Notes: a model not told the origin generated them from the sequence alone. A DNA stretch of 30,077 nt from Anaerorhabdus sp036637135 (GCF_036637135.1 NZ_JAVWNC010000025.1:1-30077), one strand, 5' to 3'; shown: positions 22,503 through 30,077, numbered from the stretch's first letter. Translations and numbers: made by a program.

Positions 22503-23688
22503 CTTTTGATTGTGCTAGAATATCAAGCAAGATATCTTCTCCTGCAGCTCCAGGTAAATATCCAAGCAATGTACCATCTGTACGATATACAAATGATGTT
22601 GGATATGAATTAACACCATACAATTGAGAAACTTCACCAGTTTCATCAAATAAGAAAGTCATTTCATCATAACCATTCTCTTGTATAAATTTCTTAATAC
22701 CTTCAGCATTAGTTTCTTGTCCATATCCAGGACGAGTCACAACTAATACTTTCATACCTTCATTTTCGCTTTGAAGTTTTTGTAATATTGGTAATTCTTG
22801 TTTACAATATCCACACCATGTCGCAAAGAATGTAACGAAGATAGAATCACCCTCATAATCTTTTAATGAGTGCTCTACACCATTTTGATCTTTCAATGTA
22901 AATCCATAAAGATCCATTTCCTTTTCGCTTGATGGTTGACTTTCATCAGTCACATTAGGGGTACTTGGTTTTGCACCACTCTTTTGTAAATCTACAATTT
23001 CTTGAGATGATGTTATCACCATCCACAATCCCATAATAAGAATGATTGCACCACCAATTTTAACTGTATACTTGATGATATTTTGATTCTTTTTTAATAA
23101 ATTTAATACTTCTTCAGTAAATAAGCCTAGTACTAAGAATGTAACAATAAATCCAGCTGCATAAGCAAGAATATATAAATTACCCATCATTGTACTCGAT
23201 GCACTTGCAGCCATAATTAACGCTGATGATAACATCGGTCCAATACATGGTGTCCATGCAAAACTAAAGAAGAAACCTAAGAGAAATGCTTTTACATAAT
23301 TCATTGATTTTAAATCTAAGTTAATTGGTAAACGATACTCACCACTTAATAATGGAAATGATAATATATTTAAATGAATGCATCCAAATACAATTAAGAT
23401 CATGCCACCTATCATTGATAAAACCAATTGATACTCAAGGAAGAAATCCTTGAATGCAGTTATCGAAATACCTGCAATAAAAAATACTGTTGAAACTCCA
23501 AGTACAAAGAATAAGGTCGTAAAGAAAACTTTTGATCGTTTATATACTACATTACCTTCTTCATCAATACTTTTTGCTTCAGACGTTAAATACCCAATAT
23601 AAAGTGGGATTAACGGTAATACACAAGGAGAAAAGAAAGATAAAATTCCTTCTAAAAACATTGCGAATATCGTTACTTGTGATCCCAT
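22483..23688 (-). CDS. CcdA-type thiol transporter fused to TlpA-like thioredoxin
   Basis: A 401-residue fusion. Residues 1-225 are a CcdA/DsbD-beta membrane domain with about six TM helices and the two redox cysteines Cys22 (FSPCVLPLIPLYIG) and Cys148 (WTPCIGP). A linker rich in Ser/Pro/Glu (230-258) leads to an extracytoplasmic TlpA/ResA-like thioredoxin domain with WCGYC at 291-295 and cis-Pro363 (SYPTSF). It should move reducing equivalents from cytoplasmic thioredoxin across the membrane to its own outer domain, which then reduces surface or secreted protein disulfides. TTAGGAG precedes the ATG. It begins 18 bases after uppP and is probably in one operon with it. Confidence 0.93.
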   Translation of the reverse strand: MGSQVTIFAMFLEGILSFFSPCVLPLIPLYIGYLTSEAKSIDEEGNVVYKRSKVFFTTLFFVLGVSTVFFIAGISITAFKDFFLEYQLVLSMIGGMILIVFGCIHLNILSFPLLSGEYRLPINLDLKSMNYVKAFLLGFFFSFAWTPCIGPMLSSALIMAASASSTMMGNLYILAYAAGFIVTFLVLGLFTEEVLNLLKKNQNIIKYTVKIGGAIILIMGLWMVITSSQEIVDLQKSGAKPSTPNVTDESQPSSEKEMDLYGFTLKDQNGVEHSLKDYEGDSIFVTFFATWCGYCKQELPILQKLQSENEGMKVLVVTRPGYGQETNAEGIKKFIQENGYDEMTFLFDETGEVSQLYGVNSYPTSFVYRTDGTLLGYLPGAAGEDILLDILAQSKETGDSK

Positions 23689-23706
23689 GTGTCACGCTCC
23701 TAACTA

Positions 23707-24546
23707 CTATCTTAAAAATGCGAAATACAATAATACAATAACTCCTAGAATAATTCGATAATAACCAAATACTTTGAAGTCATGTTTACGAATATAAGAC
23801 ATAAATGTTTTAATTGCGATGATAGATACAATAAACGCTGTAACCATCCCTACTAAAAGAATTAATATACCCGTAAAATCTAAAGCCATTTTAAGTTTGA
23901 TTAATTTCAATAAACTTGCACCAAACATCATTGGTATAGCAAGAAAGAATGAAAACTCTGCCGCAACAGGACGAGCACAACCCAAAAGCACTGCACCTAG
24001 AATTGTTGCGCCACTACGTGATGTACCAGGTATTAATGCTAACACTTGGAAAACACCAATCAGTGCTGCTGTTTTATAATCAATTTGTCCTAAAGTTGAA
24101 ATCTTATCTTGTTTCTTTCTTGATTCAATCCACAAGAATGCAAACCCATAAATAATTAAAGTAATCGCCACTGTAACTGAGTTGTATAGATATGAATCAA
24201 TCATATCATCAAATAACAATCCAATGATTGCCGCAGGAACAGCTGCAATTGCAACCTTAATCCATAAGTTAATTGTATCTTGGAAATGGTTTGGATTTTT
24301 TCTATTCTTACTAAATGGATTTAACTTTGAAAAATATAATAATAAAACTGCTAAGATACTACCAAACTGAATAACCACCATAAACATATCAACAAATTCT
24401 TTGTTGATTACTTGATCTGCATAGACTGTTAGTGGTAAAAAATCATTTACGAGAATCATATGTCCCGTACTACTTATCGGTAACCATTCTGTAATTCCTT
24501 GAACGATACCGAGTATAATTGCCTTAATAAATTCAAATATGAACAT
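23707..24546 (-). CDS. uppP: Undecaprenyl-diphosphatase
   Basis: A 279-residue BacA/UppP integral membrane phosphatase. It converts undecaprenyl diphosphate to the monophosphate carrier used for peptidoglycan and wall-polymer synthesis; overexpression gives bacitracin resistance in other species. The two signature regions are present: GITEWLPISSTGHMIL (18-33, with catalytic Glu20) and ALIPGTSRSGATILG (about 168-182, with the catalytic Arg). The length is typical. GAGGTGAG precedes the ATG. An extended -10 inside a small dyad lies upstream. The CcdA-TlpA gene follows 18 bases downstream. Confidence 0.97.
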   Translation of the reverse strand: MFIFEFIKAIILGIVQGITEWLPISSTGHMILVNDFLPLTVYADQVINKEFVDMFMVVIQFGSILAVLLLYFSKLNPFSKNRKNPNHFQDTINLWIKVAIAAVPAAIIGLLFDDMIDSYLYNSVTVAITLIIYGFAFLWIESRKKQDKISTLGQIDYKTAALIGVFQVLALIPGTSRSGATILGAVLLGCARPVAAEFSFFLAIPMMFGASLLKLIKLKMALDFTGILILLVGMVTAFIVSIIAIKTFMSYIRKHDFKVFGYYRIILGVIVLLYFAFLR

Positions 24547-24566
24547 ACTCTCACCTCTTCATACTT

Positions 24567-24584
24567 GGATATTATACCATATCC
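24567..24584 (-). promoter_or_regulatory. Extended -10 promoter of uppP within a dyad
   Basis: GGATAT and ATATCC form a 6-6-6 inverted repeat. The minus-strand TG-G-TATAAT (TATAAT at 24571-24576) lies within it. The dyad could be a regulator site or simply coincidental AT-rich symmetry. Confidence 0.45.
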
Positions 24585-24615
24585 ATCATCATTACTTCTT
24601 ACAATTCTGTAATCT

Positions 24616-25110
24616 TTATTTTCTATAGTTTTCTGTAAGTTGAGTTACCTTTTTAAGTAAAACCAATGCAATCACTGCCCCCGATATTCCTTGAATAATA
24701 TTTGCAGGTACAGCAGATAAGGAAACAAGTGCATCACCATACATTCCCCATTCAACTAGGAAATACCCAGTAACCATGATTGCTGCAGCACCAATATAAG
24801 CTATCCATTTTGCTTTACTACCAAATTTAATAAACATATAAGAAACAAATACTGCCTCGGTTCCTTTAATAATCAATGTAGGAATTGCATATTGTGCATA
24901 ACCTCCGATTACATCAGCTAATGCACTACCAATACCACCTACCACAAATGCATAGAATGGATTAAGTACAGCACTAAACAACATCAACATTGAATCGCCT
25001 AAATTAAAGTAACCTCCCAGACTATTTGGAACTTTAATATACATTGTTGTAACAAATACCAATGCTGCAGCTAAACCTGTTAATGTAATTTCCTTAATAT
25101 TTTTATTCAT
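24616..25110 (-). CDS. ECF transporter S component
   Basis: A 164-residue membrane protein with about five to six helices, of the ECF-type riboflavin/vitamin S-component family. It shows the N-terminal TLTGLAAALVFVTTMYIKVP and the characteristic YFNLGDSMLMLFSAVLNPFYAFVVGGIGSALADV. It gives substrate specificity to an energy-coupling-factor importer shared with other S components; the ATPase and T subunits are not in this window. The vitamin cannot be read from sequence (HmpT-like proteins are the nearest resemblance). The ATG at 25110 has GGGGGAG seven bases upstream, lying in the last codons of hflX. The two genes overlap by eight bases. Confidence 0.88.
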   Translation of the reverse strand: MNKNIKEITLTGLAAALVFVTTMYIKVPNSLGGYFNLGDSMLMLFSAVLNPFYAFVVGGIGSALADVIGGYAQYAIPTLIIKGTEAVFVSYMFIKFGSKAKWIAYIGAAAIMVTGYFLVEWGMYGDALVSLSAVPANIIQGISGAVIALVLLKKVTQLTENYRK

Positions 25111-26362
25111 TTTCATTCTCCCCCAATTGAAATGCTTCTATACTTTGTGCAATATCTTTTGAACATGTTACTCGAACTATCTTACCATGTTCATCATCAC
25201 TTAAAAACTCAATTGTTGCATTTTGTTTTAAGTTTTGAATCATTGATAATTGATCATATGGAATTAAGCAAGTTACAGTGACTTCATTAGGATATAATTT
25301 TTCTTCAATTGTTTGAAGTAATTCCAATATCCCTTCTCCAGTTTTACAGGAAATATATACTCCATCTGTTTTGTCTCTATCAATTGCATTATCAACTTTG
25401 TTATACACTTTGATAACAGGAATATTATTAGCTTCAATTCTTTTCAAAGTATCTTCAGTTGCTTTTTCAAACACTTCGTAACGTTCATTTGAACAATCAA
25501 TTACATGCAATAAAAGTGTTGCTTCTTTAGCAGCTGCTAGTGTACTCTTGAATGCTTCAATTAGTTCTGTTGGTAAATTCGATACAAATCCAACCGTATC
25601 AAAAAGTAAGAATTCTTTCTTACTAGCAAAGTTAACTTTTCTTACACTTGTATCTAATGTCGCAAACAACATGTCTTTTTCCATTACTTGTTTGTCTTCA
25701 TTTGCATCATTAATTTTTAATATACGATTCATTAATGATGATTTACCGGCATTCGTATAACCAACAAGCGCAATCATAGGTAACTTTGATTTAAGTCGTT
25801 GTTGTTTTTGAATTTGCGATTGTGTATCAAGTGAACTCAATTCTTTTTTCAATTGACTTATTCTTCTTACAATATCACGTCGATTCAATTCGAGTTTCGT
25901 TTCGCCTTTACCTTTATTCTTTACATCACTACCACCACGTTGTTGATCAGATGATGTATCACTCAAAGCCAAGCGAGGTAATTCATATTGTAAAGTAGCC
26001 ATTTCCACTTGGATTTGCGCTTCTTTAGTTCGTGCTCTTTTCGCAAATATTTCCAAAATTATCCCTGTACGGTCCAATACTTCAGTTTCTAATGCTTCCG
26101 TTATATGACTAACTTGTGATGCTGATAAACGATTTAAAAACACGACCTTGTCTATATCTTGTTGATGCGTAATTTCACTTATTTCTACTAATTTTCCACT
26201 ACCTACACAGGTCTGGCGATCAGTGTAATCCATATTTTGCGTAATAACTTGAACTACATCGTAATTACAAGCTTGACATAATCCAATACATTCATCCAGC
26301 TGATCTTGAAAAGATTCTTGAACTTTTAATGTATTTACTCCTACTAAAATTACTGTTTCCAT
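25103..26362 (-). CDS. hflX: Ribosome-associated GTPase HflX
   Basis: A 419-residue HflX GTPase, which binds the 50S subunit and splits or rescues stalled ribosomes under stress. The N-terminal domain carries GSGKLVEI (54-61) and LDRTGIILEIFAKRARTKEAQIQVE (about 96-120). The G domain has G1 GYTNAGKSS (201-209), G3 DTVGF (255-259) and G4 NKVD (321-324). One oddity: the conserved linker usually written GxRGPGETxLE reads KNKGKGETKLE here, so the RGP part is altered. The start at 26362 is set by AGGAGAG seven bases upstream. It is translationally coupled to the ECF S-component gene. Confidence 0.95.
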   Translation of the reverse strand: METVILVGVNTLKVQESFQDQLDECIGLCQACNYDVVQVITQNMDYTDRQTCVGSGKLVEISEITHQQDIDKVVFLNRLSASQVSHITEALETEVLDRTGIILEIFAKRARTKEAQIQVEMATLQYELPRLALSDTSSDQQRGGSDVKNKGKGETKLELNRRDIVRRISQLKKELSSLDTQSQIQKQQRLKSKLPMIALVGYTNAGKSSLMNRILKINDANEDKQVMEKDMLFATLDTSVRKVNFASKKEFLLFDTVGFVSNLPTELIEAFKSTLAAAKEATLLLHVIDCSNERYEVFEKATEDTLKRIEANNIPVIKVYNKVDNAIDRDKTDGVYISCKTGEGILELLQTIEEKLYPNEVTVTCLIPYDQLSMIQNLKQNATIEFLSDDEHGKIVRVTCSKDIAQSIEAFQLGENENE

Positions 26363-26387
26363 TGTTGCTCTCCTATTCAATTTTTTA

Positions 26388-26405
26388 GTATACTACGAAG
26401 TATAC
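26388..26405 (-). promoter_or_regulatory. hflX promoter region with repeated GTATAC
   Basis: GTATAC occurs twice, six bases apart (26388-26393 and 26400-26405), giving a dyad over the likely minus-strand -10 (TATACT). The -35 is weak. The repeat may be a regulator site. Confidence 0.35.
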
Positions 26406-26434
26406 GCAAAAACTACTTTAACTATATCGCAAGG

Positions 26435-26483
26435 AATGACATAAAAACTAAAAAAACCAGTAAAATAAGCACTTTATGTCATT
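26435..26483. repeat. Perfect 11-bp inverted repeat upstream of HU gene
   Basis: AATGACATAAA (26435-26445) and TTTATGTCATT (26473-26483) are exact inverted copies with 27 bases between. The right arm ends just before the HU promoter -35. No U-run follows directly, so it is not a normal terminator. Two sites for a dimeric DNA-binding protein, perhaps HU autoregulation or another regulator, are possible. Confidence 0.55.
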
Positions 26484-26489
26484 TTTATG

Positions 26490-26517
26490 CTTTACTTTCC
26501 TAGAATTGTGCTAAAAT
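26490..26517 (+). promoter_or_regulatory. HU gene promoter
   Basis: An extended -10 TG-C-TAAAAT (26509-26517) is preceded by CTTTAC at 16 bases or TTTACT at 15 bases. The GGAGGA ribosome site follows at 26526. Confidence 0.5.
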
Positions 26518-26542
26518 TAATTCATGGAGGATATATTATATT

Positions 26543-26827
26543 ATGGCAGATGTAAAAACAAAAAAAATATTCGCAGAAGAACTTGCAGGGGAACTTGGAC
26601 TTACTAAGAAAGACGCTACTGAGGCTGTTAACTTCCTTTTTGCTCAAATGACTAAAACATTGAAAAAAGGTGGAACAGTTGACATTAATGGGTTTGGTAA
26701 ATTCACAGTTAAGAAAAGAGCTGCTCGTACAGGAATCAATCCATTAACAAAAGAAAAAATCAAAATTAAAGCTACAAAAGTTCCTGCATTCAAAGCATCT
26801 AAAACATTAAAAGATATCGTTAAATAA
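26543..26827 (+). CDS. hup: HU-family DNA-binding protein
   Basis: A 94-residue histone-like protein that bends and compacts DNA as a dimer. It shows the family signature region GFGKFTVKKRAARTGINPLT (about 51-70), the N-terminal helical pair with GLTKKDATEAVNF, and the C-terminal FKASKTLKDIVK. Residues 1-12 are slightly longer and more basic (TKKIFAEEL) than in B. subtilis Hbs. GGAGGA precedes the ATG at a spacing of about 11 bases. It is monocistronic, with its own promoter and a strong terminator. Confidence 0.95.
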   Translation: MADVKTKKIFAEELAGELGLTKKDATEAVNFLFAQMTKTLKKGGTVDINGFGKFTVKKRAARTGINPLTKEKIKIKATKVPAFKASKTLKDIVK

Positions 26828-26833
26828 TTTAAC

Positions 26834-26872
26834 AAAGAAGTTGTAATGATTCATCGTTACAACTTCTTTTAT
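26834..26872 (+). terminator. HU gene terminator
   Basis: AAAGAAGTTGTAA and TTACAACTTCTTT are an exact 13-bp stem with a 10-base loop, followed by TATTTCTTT. It starts seven bases after the HU stop. Confidence 0.85.
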
Positions 26873-26890
26873 TTCTTTCAAATGAGCATA

Positions 26891-26930
26891 GAAAAAGTGG
26901 TCTAAGTTATTCAGTCTAGACCACTTTGTT
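26891..26930 (-). terminator. Terminator of the lemA-DUF2207 operon
   Basis: AAAGTGGTCTA and TAGACCACTTT form an 11-bp stem with a 12-base loop. On the minus strand it is followed by TTCTAT after a T-run. It is about 80 bases beyond the DUF2207 stop. The remaining sequence to 27009 shows nothing else. Confidence 0.75.
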
Positions 26931-27009
26931 TTTACAATATTCCAACTACCAATTTTTTGATGTCTCTCAATTTGGTTTCTACTTTTTAGTTTATTACTAA
27001 TGAAGTAAA

Positions 27010-28923
27010 TTACCAGCCACCACCTGATGTACCGCCAAATCCACCGCCAGAGAATCCTCCGCCTCCGAAGCCGCCGCCAGTTCCACCAAATCCTCCACCG
27101 CCGAAGCCACCACCTCGACCCTCACCAGCACTAACTGGTGGAATAGGATGTTGCACTGAACTCATATGTGATGTCATTGTATGAATCATATGATAGTGCA
27201 TAAATGGATAATATGTTGAACCTACATACCAAGTTGGTGCAGGTATTTCTAAATCTTTAAAGTGTTCACTCCAAACATCACTTAGCCCTAGTGCATAAGC
27301 ATAAGGTAATATGTTGTAGAAGTATTGTGGATCATTTCTAACTAACATATCTAAACGATCTTTTTCAGCGACTAATATAAATTCTTTTAACCCTAATATT
27401 TGTCCATAAAGTTTTAATCCTTGTGGTGTACGTTTCAACATAAAATTAGAAATAATACAAATCGCAACTGTAATTAATATACTAATTAAGAAGAGCATTG
27501 TATGATCCAATCCAAGGACCGCATATAATCCAAAAGAGATTAAGCTTGTCATCACTACAAGAATGAATCCCGCTACTACAAGCCCGTATTTACTTACACC
27601 TGCTGCATTCCATTTTTGTACACCTATATTTTGTAATACACATCCCAGTGTTGTAAGTATAAGAATAATTATAAGTGCAAAGAATGCACCTAAAGCACTA
27701 TAGAAGTAAGAATAAATAGCTAACGCTGTATATAGTGCGATTGGTAATCCCGCAATACAACCAACTATTGTTCTTAGTACAAATGAATTTGAGGTATAGA
27801 TACGATTCTTTTTCATCTCAAAATAATTCTTAACTGAACTCTTCGTATTCATAAACGTTTCATATATGTCACCAGATAATTCTGTTGTTGTCACAACATC
27901 TCTATTCTTAAACATACCTAGAAAGAATGTTTTCTCATAGAAATGACTATTATCATCTATATCTTTTACTTTTGTAATTTGTAAATCATCTTTTAATTCT
28001 GTTATTGTAATGTACCCTTTGTTTGCCCAATCAAAGATTAAGGATACTACATCTTGATTATCAACTGAACCATCAATGATATATCCCACACCAGCGCTTG
28101 TAACACCCCTAGGAGCTGTAAACTCAACTGTCTTGACTACTTGGCTATCTTTTCCATATTTAAAGAATAAGAATACCGCAAGCGCCAATAACACAATACT
28201 AAATCCAAAGATTAAGAAAATCGAATTTGTGAACGTTGGATATACAAAATAATTTTCAGGTAAATCCAATTTAATGGTGATTGCAGTACCACGCGATATC
28301 ACACCATTATATGAACCCTCAATCACATTACCATTTACTGTATATGACAATGCATCACTCACTTCTTGTCCATCTGTATAGAAATAAAGTTGACTCTCAT
28401 CAAACTCCTTTGGCATTGTCACTTTGAAATTCACATGATTGATATTCGTATCCCATGTATCTGAGATAATATTGTAATAAAATGTTTGTATCCCATTTAT
28501 TCCTAAATCCTTTGAATGAACATCATACGAAACAGCATATGTTTCATATTCATTTGCATATGAATCTCCATCACCTAAACGAATACTAACACCATTATCC
28601 GATGAGTCTGTTTCATAATCATGATATGACAATACATCAATATTGTTGATTGGAAAGAAATAATCCCTCACAACTTTTTCACCATCAACATTCCAAGTAA
28701 CATCATTATAAAATGTCGACATATTCAAATAGATTCCATGAAGACGTTGATTAAAATGCACATCTAATGTCTCTGTGATGCTATATGTTCCATCTTCTTT
28801 TACATCTATATTCACATCATAATTATCTATATCAAAACCTTCTTTAGCATATACAGGTTGAACAAATAACCCCACAAAGAATATTGAACATATGACAATC
28901 AATATTTTTTTTAATTTAATCAT
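27010..28923 (-). CDS. DUF2207 membrane protein with Gly-rich C-terminus
   Basis: A 637-residue envelope protein of the DUF2207 (YciQ-like) family, of unknown molecular role. A signal peptide (residues 1-26, ending VYA) leads to an extracytoplasmic beta-rich DUF2207 domain (about 30-225). A TM helix near 232-250, a cytoplasmic region with the typical PPRGVTSAGVGYIIDG-type stretch, and three to four further TM helices (about 385-500) follow. The last ~35 residues are almost only Gly with Phe, Ser and Thr, ending GGGW, a feature seen across this family. It lies 38 bases after lemA, a pairing that recurs in Bacillota and suggests a joint membrane function. AGGAGG precedes the ATG. Confidence 0.92.
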   Translation of the reverse strand: MIKLKKILIVICSIFFVGLFVQPVYAKEGFDIDNYDVNIDVKEDGTYSITETLDVHFNQRLHGIYLNMSTFYNDVTWNVDGEKVVRDYFFPINNIDVLSYHDYETDSSDNGVSIRLGDGDSYANEYETYAVSYDVHSKDLGINGIQTFYYNIISDTWDTNINHVNFKVTMPKEFDESQLYFYTDGQEVSDALSYTVNGNVIEGSYNGVISRGTAITIKLDLPENYFVYPTFTNSIFLIFGFSIVLLALAVFLFFKYGKDSQVVKTVEFTAPRGVTSAGVGYIIDGSVDNQDVVSLIFDWANKGYITITELKDDLQITKVKDIDDNSHFYEKTFFLGMFKNRDVVTTTELSGDIYETFMNTKSSVKNYFEMKKNRIYTSNSFVLRTIVGCIAGLPIALYTALAIYSYFYSALGAFFALIIILILTTLGCVLQNIGVQKWNAAGVSKYGLVVAGFILVVMTSLISFGLYAVLGLDHTMLFLISILITVAICIISNFMLKRTPQGLKLYGQILGLKEFILVAEKDRLDMLVRNDPQYFYNILPYAYALGLSDVWSEHFKDLEIPAPTWYVGSTYYPFMHYHMIHTMTSHMSSVQHPIPPVSAGEGRGGGFGGGGFGGTGGGFGGGGFSGGGFGGTSGGGW

Positions 28924-28940
28924 ACTACCTCCTAAAATTA

Positions 28941-28962
28941 AAATACCGCTTTCGCGATATTT
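28941..28962 (-). terminator. Intercistronic hairpin between lemA and the DUF2207 gene
   Basis: On the minus strand AAATATCGC-GAAA-GCGGTATTT is a 9-bp stem (one G-U) with a GNRA tetraloop, starting at the lemA stop codon and followed by TAATTTT. With its broken U-run it may terminate only partly, or protect the lemA message, so that LemA is made in excess of the downstream protein. Confidence 0.55.
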
Positions 28963-29513
28963 TAGAATTGTACTTTTACATTTTCGCGTTGTACTTCATC
29001 CGTTACAACAAACATAGGTTGTTTCTTAAATCCGAAAATTGAAGCAACAAGATTACTAGGGAATGTTTCACAACGTGTATTAAATTCTTTAACGACTCCA
29101 TTGTAATATTTTCTTGAGTTCGCAATCTCTTCTTCCATTTGTTTGATTTGAGTTTGTAATTCAATGAAATTTTGATTTGCTTTTAAATCAGGATAACTTT
29201 CCGTTAATGCAAACAAACGTCCCAACACTCCTGATAAACCTTTTTCAGCTTCGATCTTACCTTCAATAGTAGTAGCAGATGCCGCTTTATTTCTTGCGCT
29301 TATAACAGCCTCAAGTGTTTCACTTTCATGTTTAGCATAACCTTTAACAGTTTCAACTAAATTTGGAATCATATCATAACGTTTCTTAAGATATACATCC
29401 ATTGTCGAGAATGCTTCCTCAACTTTATTTTTCCAAGTAATAAATGAGTTATATGAAGATATAGCCCAAACAAGAATAACCGCAACAATAATACCAATAA
29501 TAATCCAAGTCAT
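28962..29513 (-). CDS. lemA: LemA-family protein
   Basis: A 183-residue LemA protein. An N-terminal TM helix (about 2-21) is followed by a long helical bundle with the family signature YNSFITWKNKVEEAFSTMDV, then KRYDMIPNLVETVKGYAKHE and the C-terminal FNTRCETFPSNLVASIFGF. The biochemical role is unknown; in Listeria a LemA is linked to antigen presentation. AAGGAGAG lies eight bases before the ATG. An extended -10 (TG-C-TATAAT) is just upstream. It heads an operon with the DUF2207 protein. Confidence 0.95.
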   Translation of the reverse strand: MTWIIIGIIVAVILVWAISSYNSFITWKNKVEEAFSTMDVYLKKRYDMIPNLVETVKGYAKHESETLEAVISARNKAASATTIEGKIEAEKGLSGVLGRLFALTESYPDLKANQNFIELQTQIKQMEEEIANSRKYYNGVVKEFNTRCETFPSNLVASIFGFKKQPMFVVTDEVQRENVKVQF

Positions 29514-29537
29514 AGTTTTCTCTCCTTTTACTTATTT

Positions 29538-29546
29538 ATTATAGCA
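29538..29546 (-). promoter_or_regulatory. Extended -10 promoter of the lemA operon
   Basis: Minus-strand TG-C-TATAAT lies about 25 bases before the lemA ATG, with no clear -35. Confidence 0.55.
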
Positions 29547-29598
29547 CAATTAGGTATGAATTATAGTTATTCTTAAGATTTGTCACCATGTTAATTCA

Positions 29599-29627
29599 TT
29601 GACTAAGCTATTCAATTAAGATATAGT
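29599..29627 (+). promoter_or_regulatory. ssrA promoter
   Basis: TTGACT and TATAGT are separated by exactly 17 bases, placing the transcription start near 29634, a dozen bases before the mature tmRNA 5' end. Confidence 0.75.
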
Positions 29628-29645
29628 ATACTTACTCCAAATAAC

Positions 29646-29993
29646 GGGGTTGTCATGGTTTCGACAGGTTTAAGTTTGATTTGAACTGCAGTGGAGTGGT
29701 GACCTAATCACCAAACAAAAATAACTGGAAATAACAGATTATCATTTGCTGCTTAATTGCCTAAATACTGGCGCAGCATCCCTAGCTTAAAATTGTCATT
29801 AGTTTTAAATTAGCGTATTCATAATGAATAAGGTGAAGCCTTGCTTGGTGGTGGATCCCGACAATACTTACAAGCAAATTCAATCTTTGTTGGCTCGCTC
29901 CACTTGATTGTCTTACTGATAGCGAGATAAACTGTAGACGTTCAAATGTGGGACTACTCTTGGACAGGGGTTCGACTCCCCTCAGCTCCACCA
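29646..29993 (+). ncRNA. ssrA: Transfer-messenger RNA
   Basis: tmRNA, which with SmpB rescues stalled ribosomes and tags nascent proteins for proteolysis. The 5' GGGGTTG pairs with CAGCTCC to form the 7-bp acceptor stem, followed by A and an encoded CCA (29991-29993). The T-arm has GGTTCGACTCC. TAACT precedes the resume codon GGA at 29727, as in B. subtilis. The tag reading frame (29727-29756) gives GNNRLSFAA and stop, so with the tRNA alanine the tag is A-GNNRLSFAA. That is ten residues, shorter than the B. subtilis tag, ending SFAA instead of ALAA. At 348 nucleotides it is of normal length. Pseudoknot-rich sequence follows the tag. Confidence 0.96.
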
Positions 29994-30002
29994 AATTAAA
30001 AC

Positions 30003-30030
30003 AAAGCCTTGTATTAGGCTTTTTTTATTT
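30003..30030 (+). terminator. ssrA terminator
   Basis: AAAGCC and GGCTTT pair around an 8-base loop and run into a seven-T tract, ten bases after the CCA end. The last ~45 bases of the window show nothing further. Confidence 0.8.
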
Positions 30031-30077
30031 TATTAGTTTTTGAATTTTTGTATTTATATTATTACCATACAAATAAT

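Noticed and set aside
29782..29994. A 70-residue minus-strand reading frame at the end of the window
   Set aside because: It is antisense to the 3' half of the tmRNA and starts in the tRNA-like acceptor and T-arm. This is a well-known false gene call over RNA genes.
1..30077. Mobile elements, attachment sites, CRISPR arrays or tRNA genes
   Set aside because: I saw no transposase or integrase motifs, no regular spacer-repeat pattern, no tRNA cloverleaf apart from the tRNA-like part of tmRNA, and no long direct repeats at gene borders.

Overview
The window is AT-rich chromosomal DNA of a low-GC Gram-positive bacterium. Clean AAGGAGG-type ribosome binding sites, extended -10 promoters, intrinsic terminators ending in T-runs, a B. 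subtilis-like tmRNA resume site and gene families such as UppP, HflX, HU, LemA/DUF2207, ECF S component and LicA-type kinase all point to Bacillota. TGA is used as a stop (for example at the facing ends near 13787/13790), so the code is not the mycoplasma one. My best guess is an Erysipelotrichia-like lineage, but the genus cannot be settled by reading alone. I see no insertion sequence, prophage, CRISPR array or tRNA, and no stretch over 300 bases without a gene.

Layout. 1-1786: tandem terminators and the housekeeping GMP synthase guaA (minus). 1986-3275: a DUF2130 nuclease-like coiled-coil protein. 3334-5433: a minus-strand run of XRE-TM regulator, small membrane protein, AraC regulator and VOC protein. 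5554-7841: a small Cys-containing protein, a cupin, and a divergent isochorismatase-fold hydrolase/WYL regulator pair around a perfect palindrome. 7969-9558: small membrane proteins with a second XRE-TM regulator. 9748-13787: the most unusual region, holding a second GMP-synthase-like ATP pyrophosphatase that lost its glutaminase active site, a CofE-like (F420 gamma-glutamyl ligase family) protein in the same operon, a divergent LysR regulator and a flavodoxin. 13790-18412: an RND efflux permease with a ~280-residue coiled-coil insert, followed by its TetR repressor, with a palindromic operator at the promoter. 18439-21552: a HAD phosphatase, a guanine-riboswitch-controlled NCS2 purine permease, and a VanZ protein. 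21651-26827: a choline-kinase-like protein, a CcdA-TlpA fusion with uppP, hflX overlapping an ECF S component, and HU. 27010-30030: LemA with a DUF2207 protein, then the tmRNA gene ssrA.

Themes. Purine metabolism recurs: guaA, the guaA paralogue, and a guanine-sensing permease. The paralogue operon (9748-12265) with its LysR gene is the best candidate for an undescribed system: an ammonia-dependent adenylating enzyme derived from GuaA beside a CofE-type amide-forming ligase. Its substrate cannot be deduced here. Compact gene ends are another theme. Two convergent pairs (13787/13790 and 22483/22490) place one bidirectional terminator inside the coding ends of both genes.
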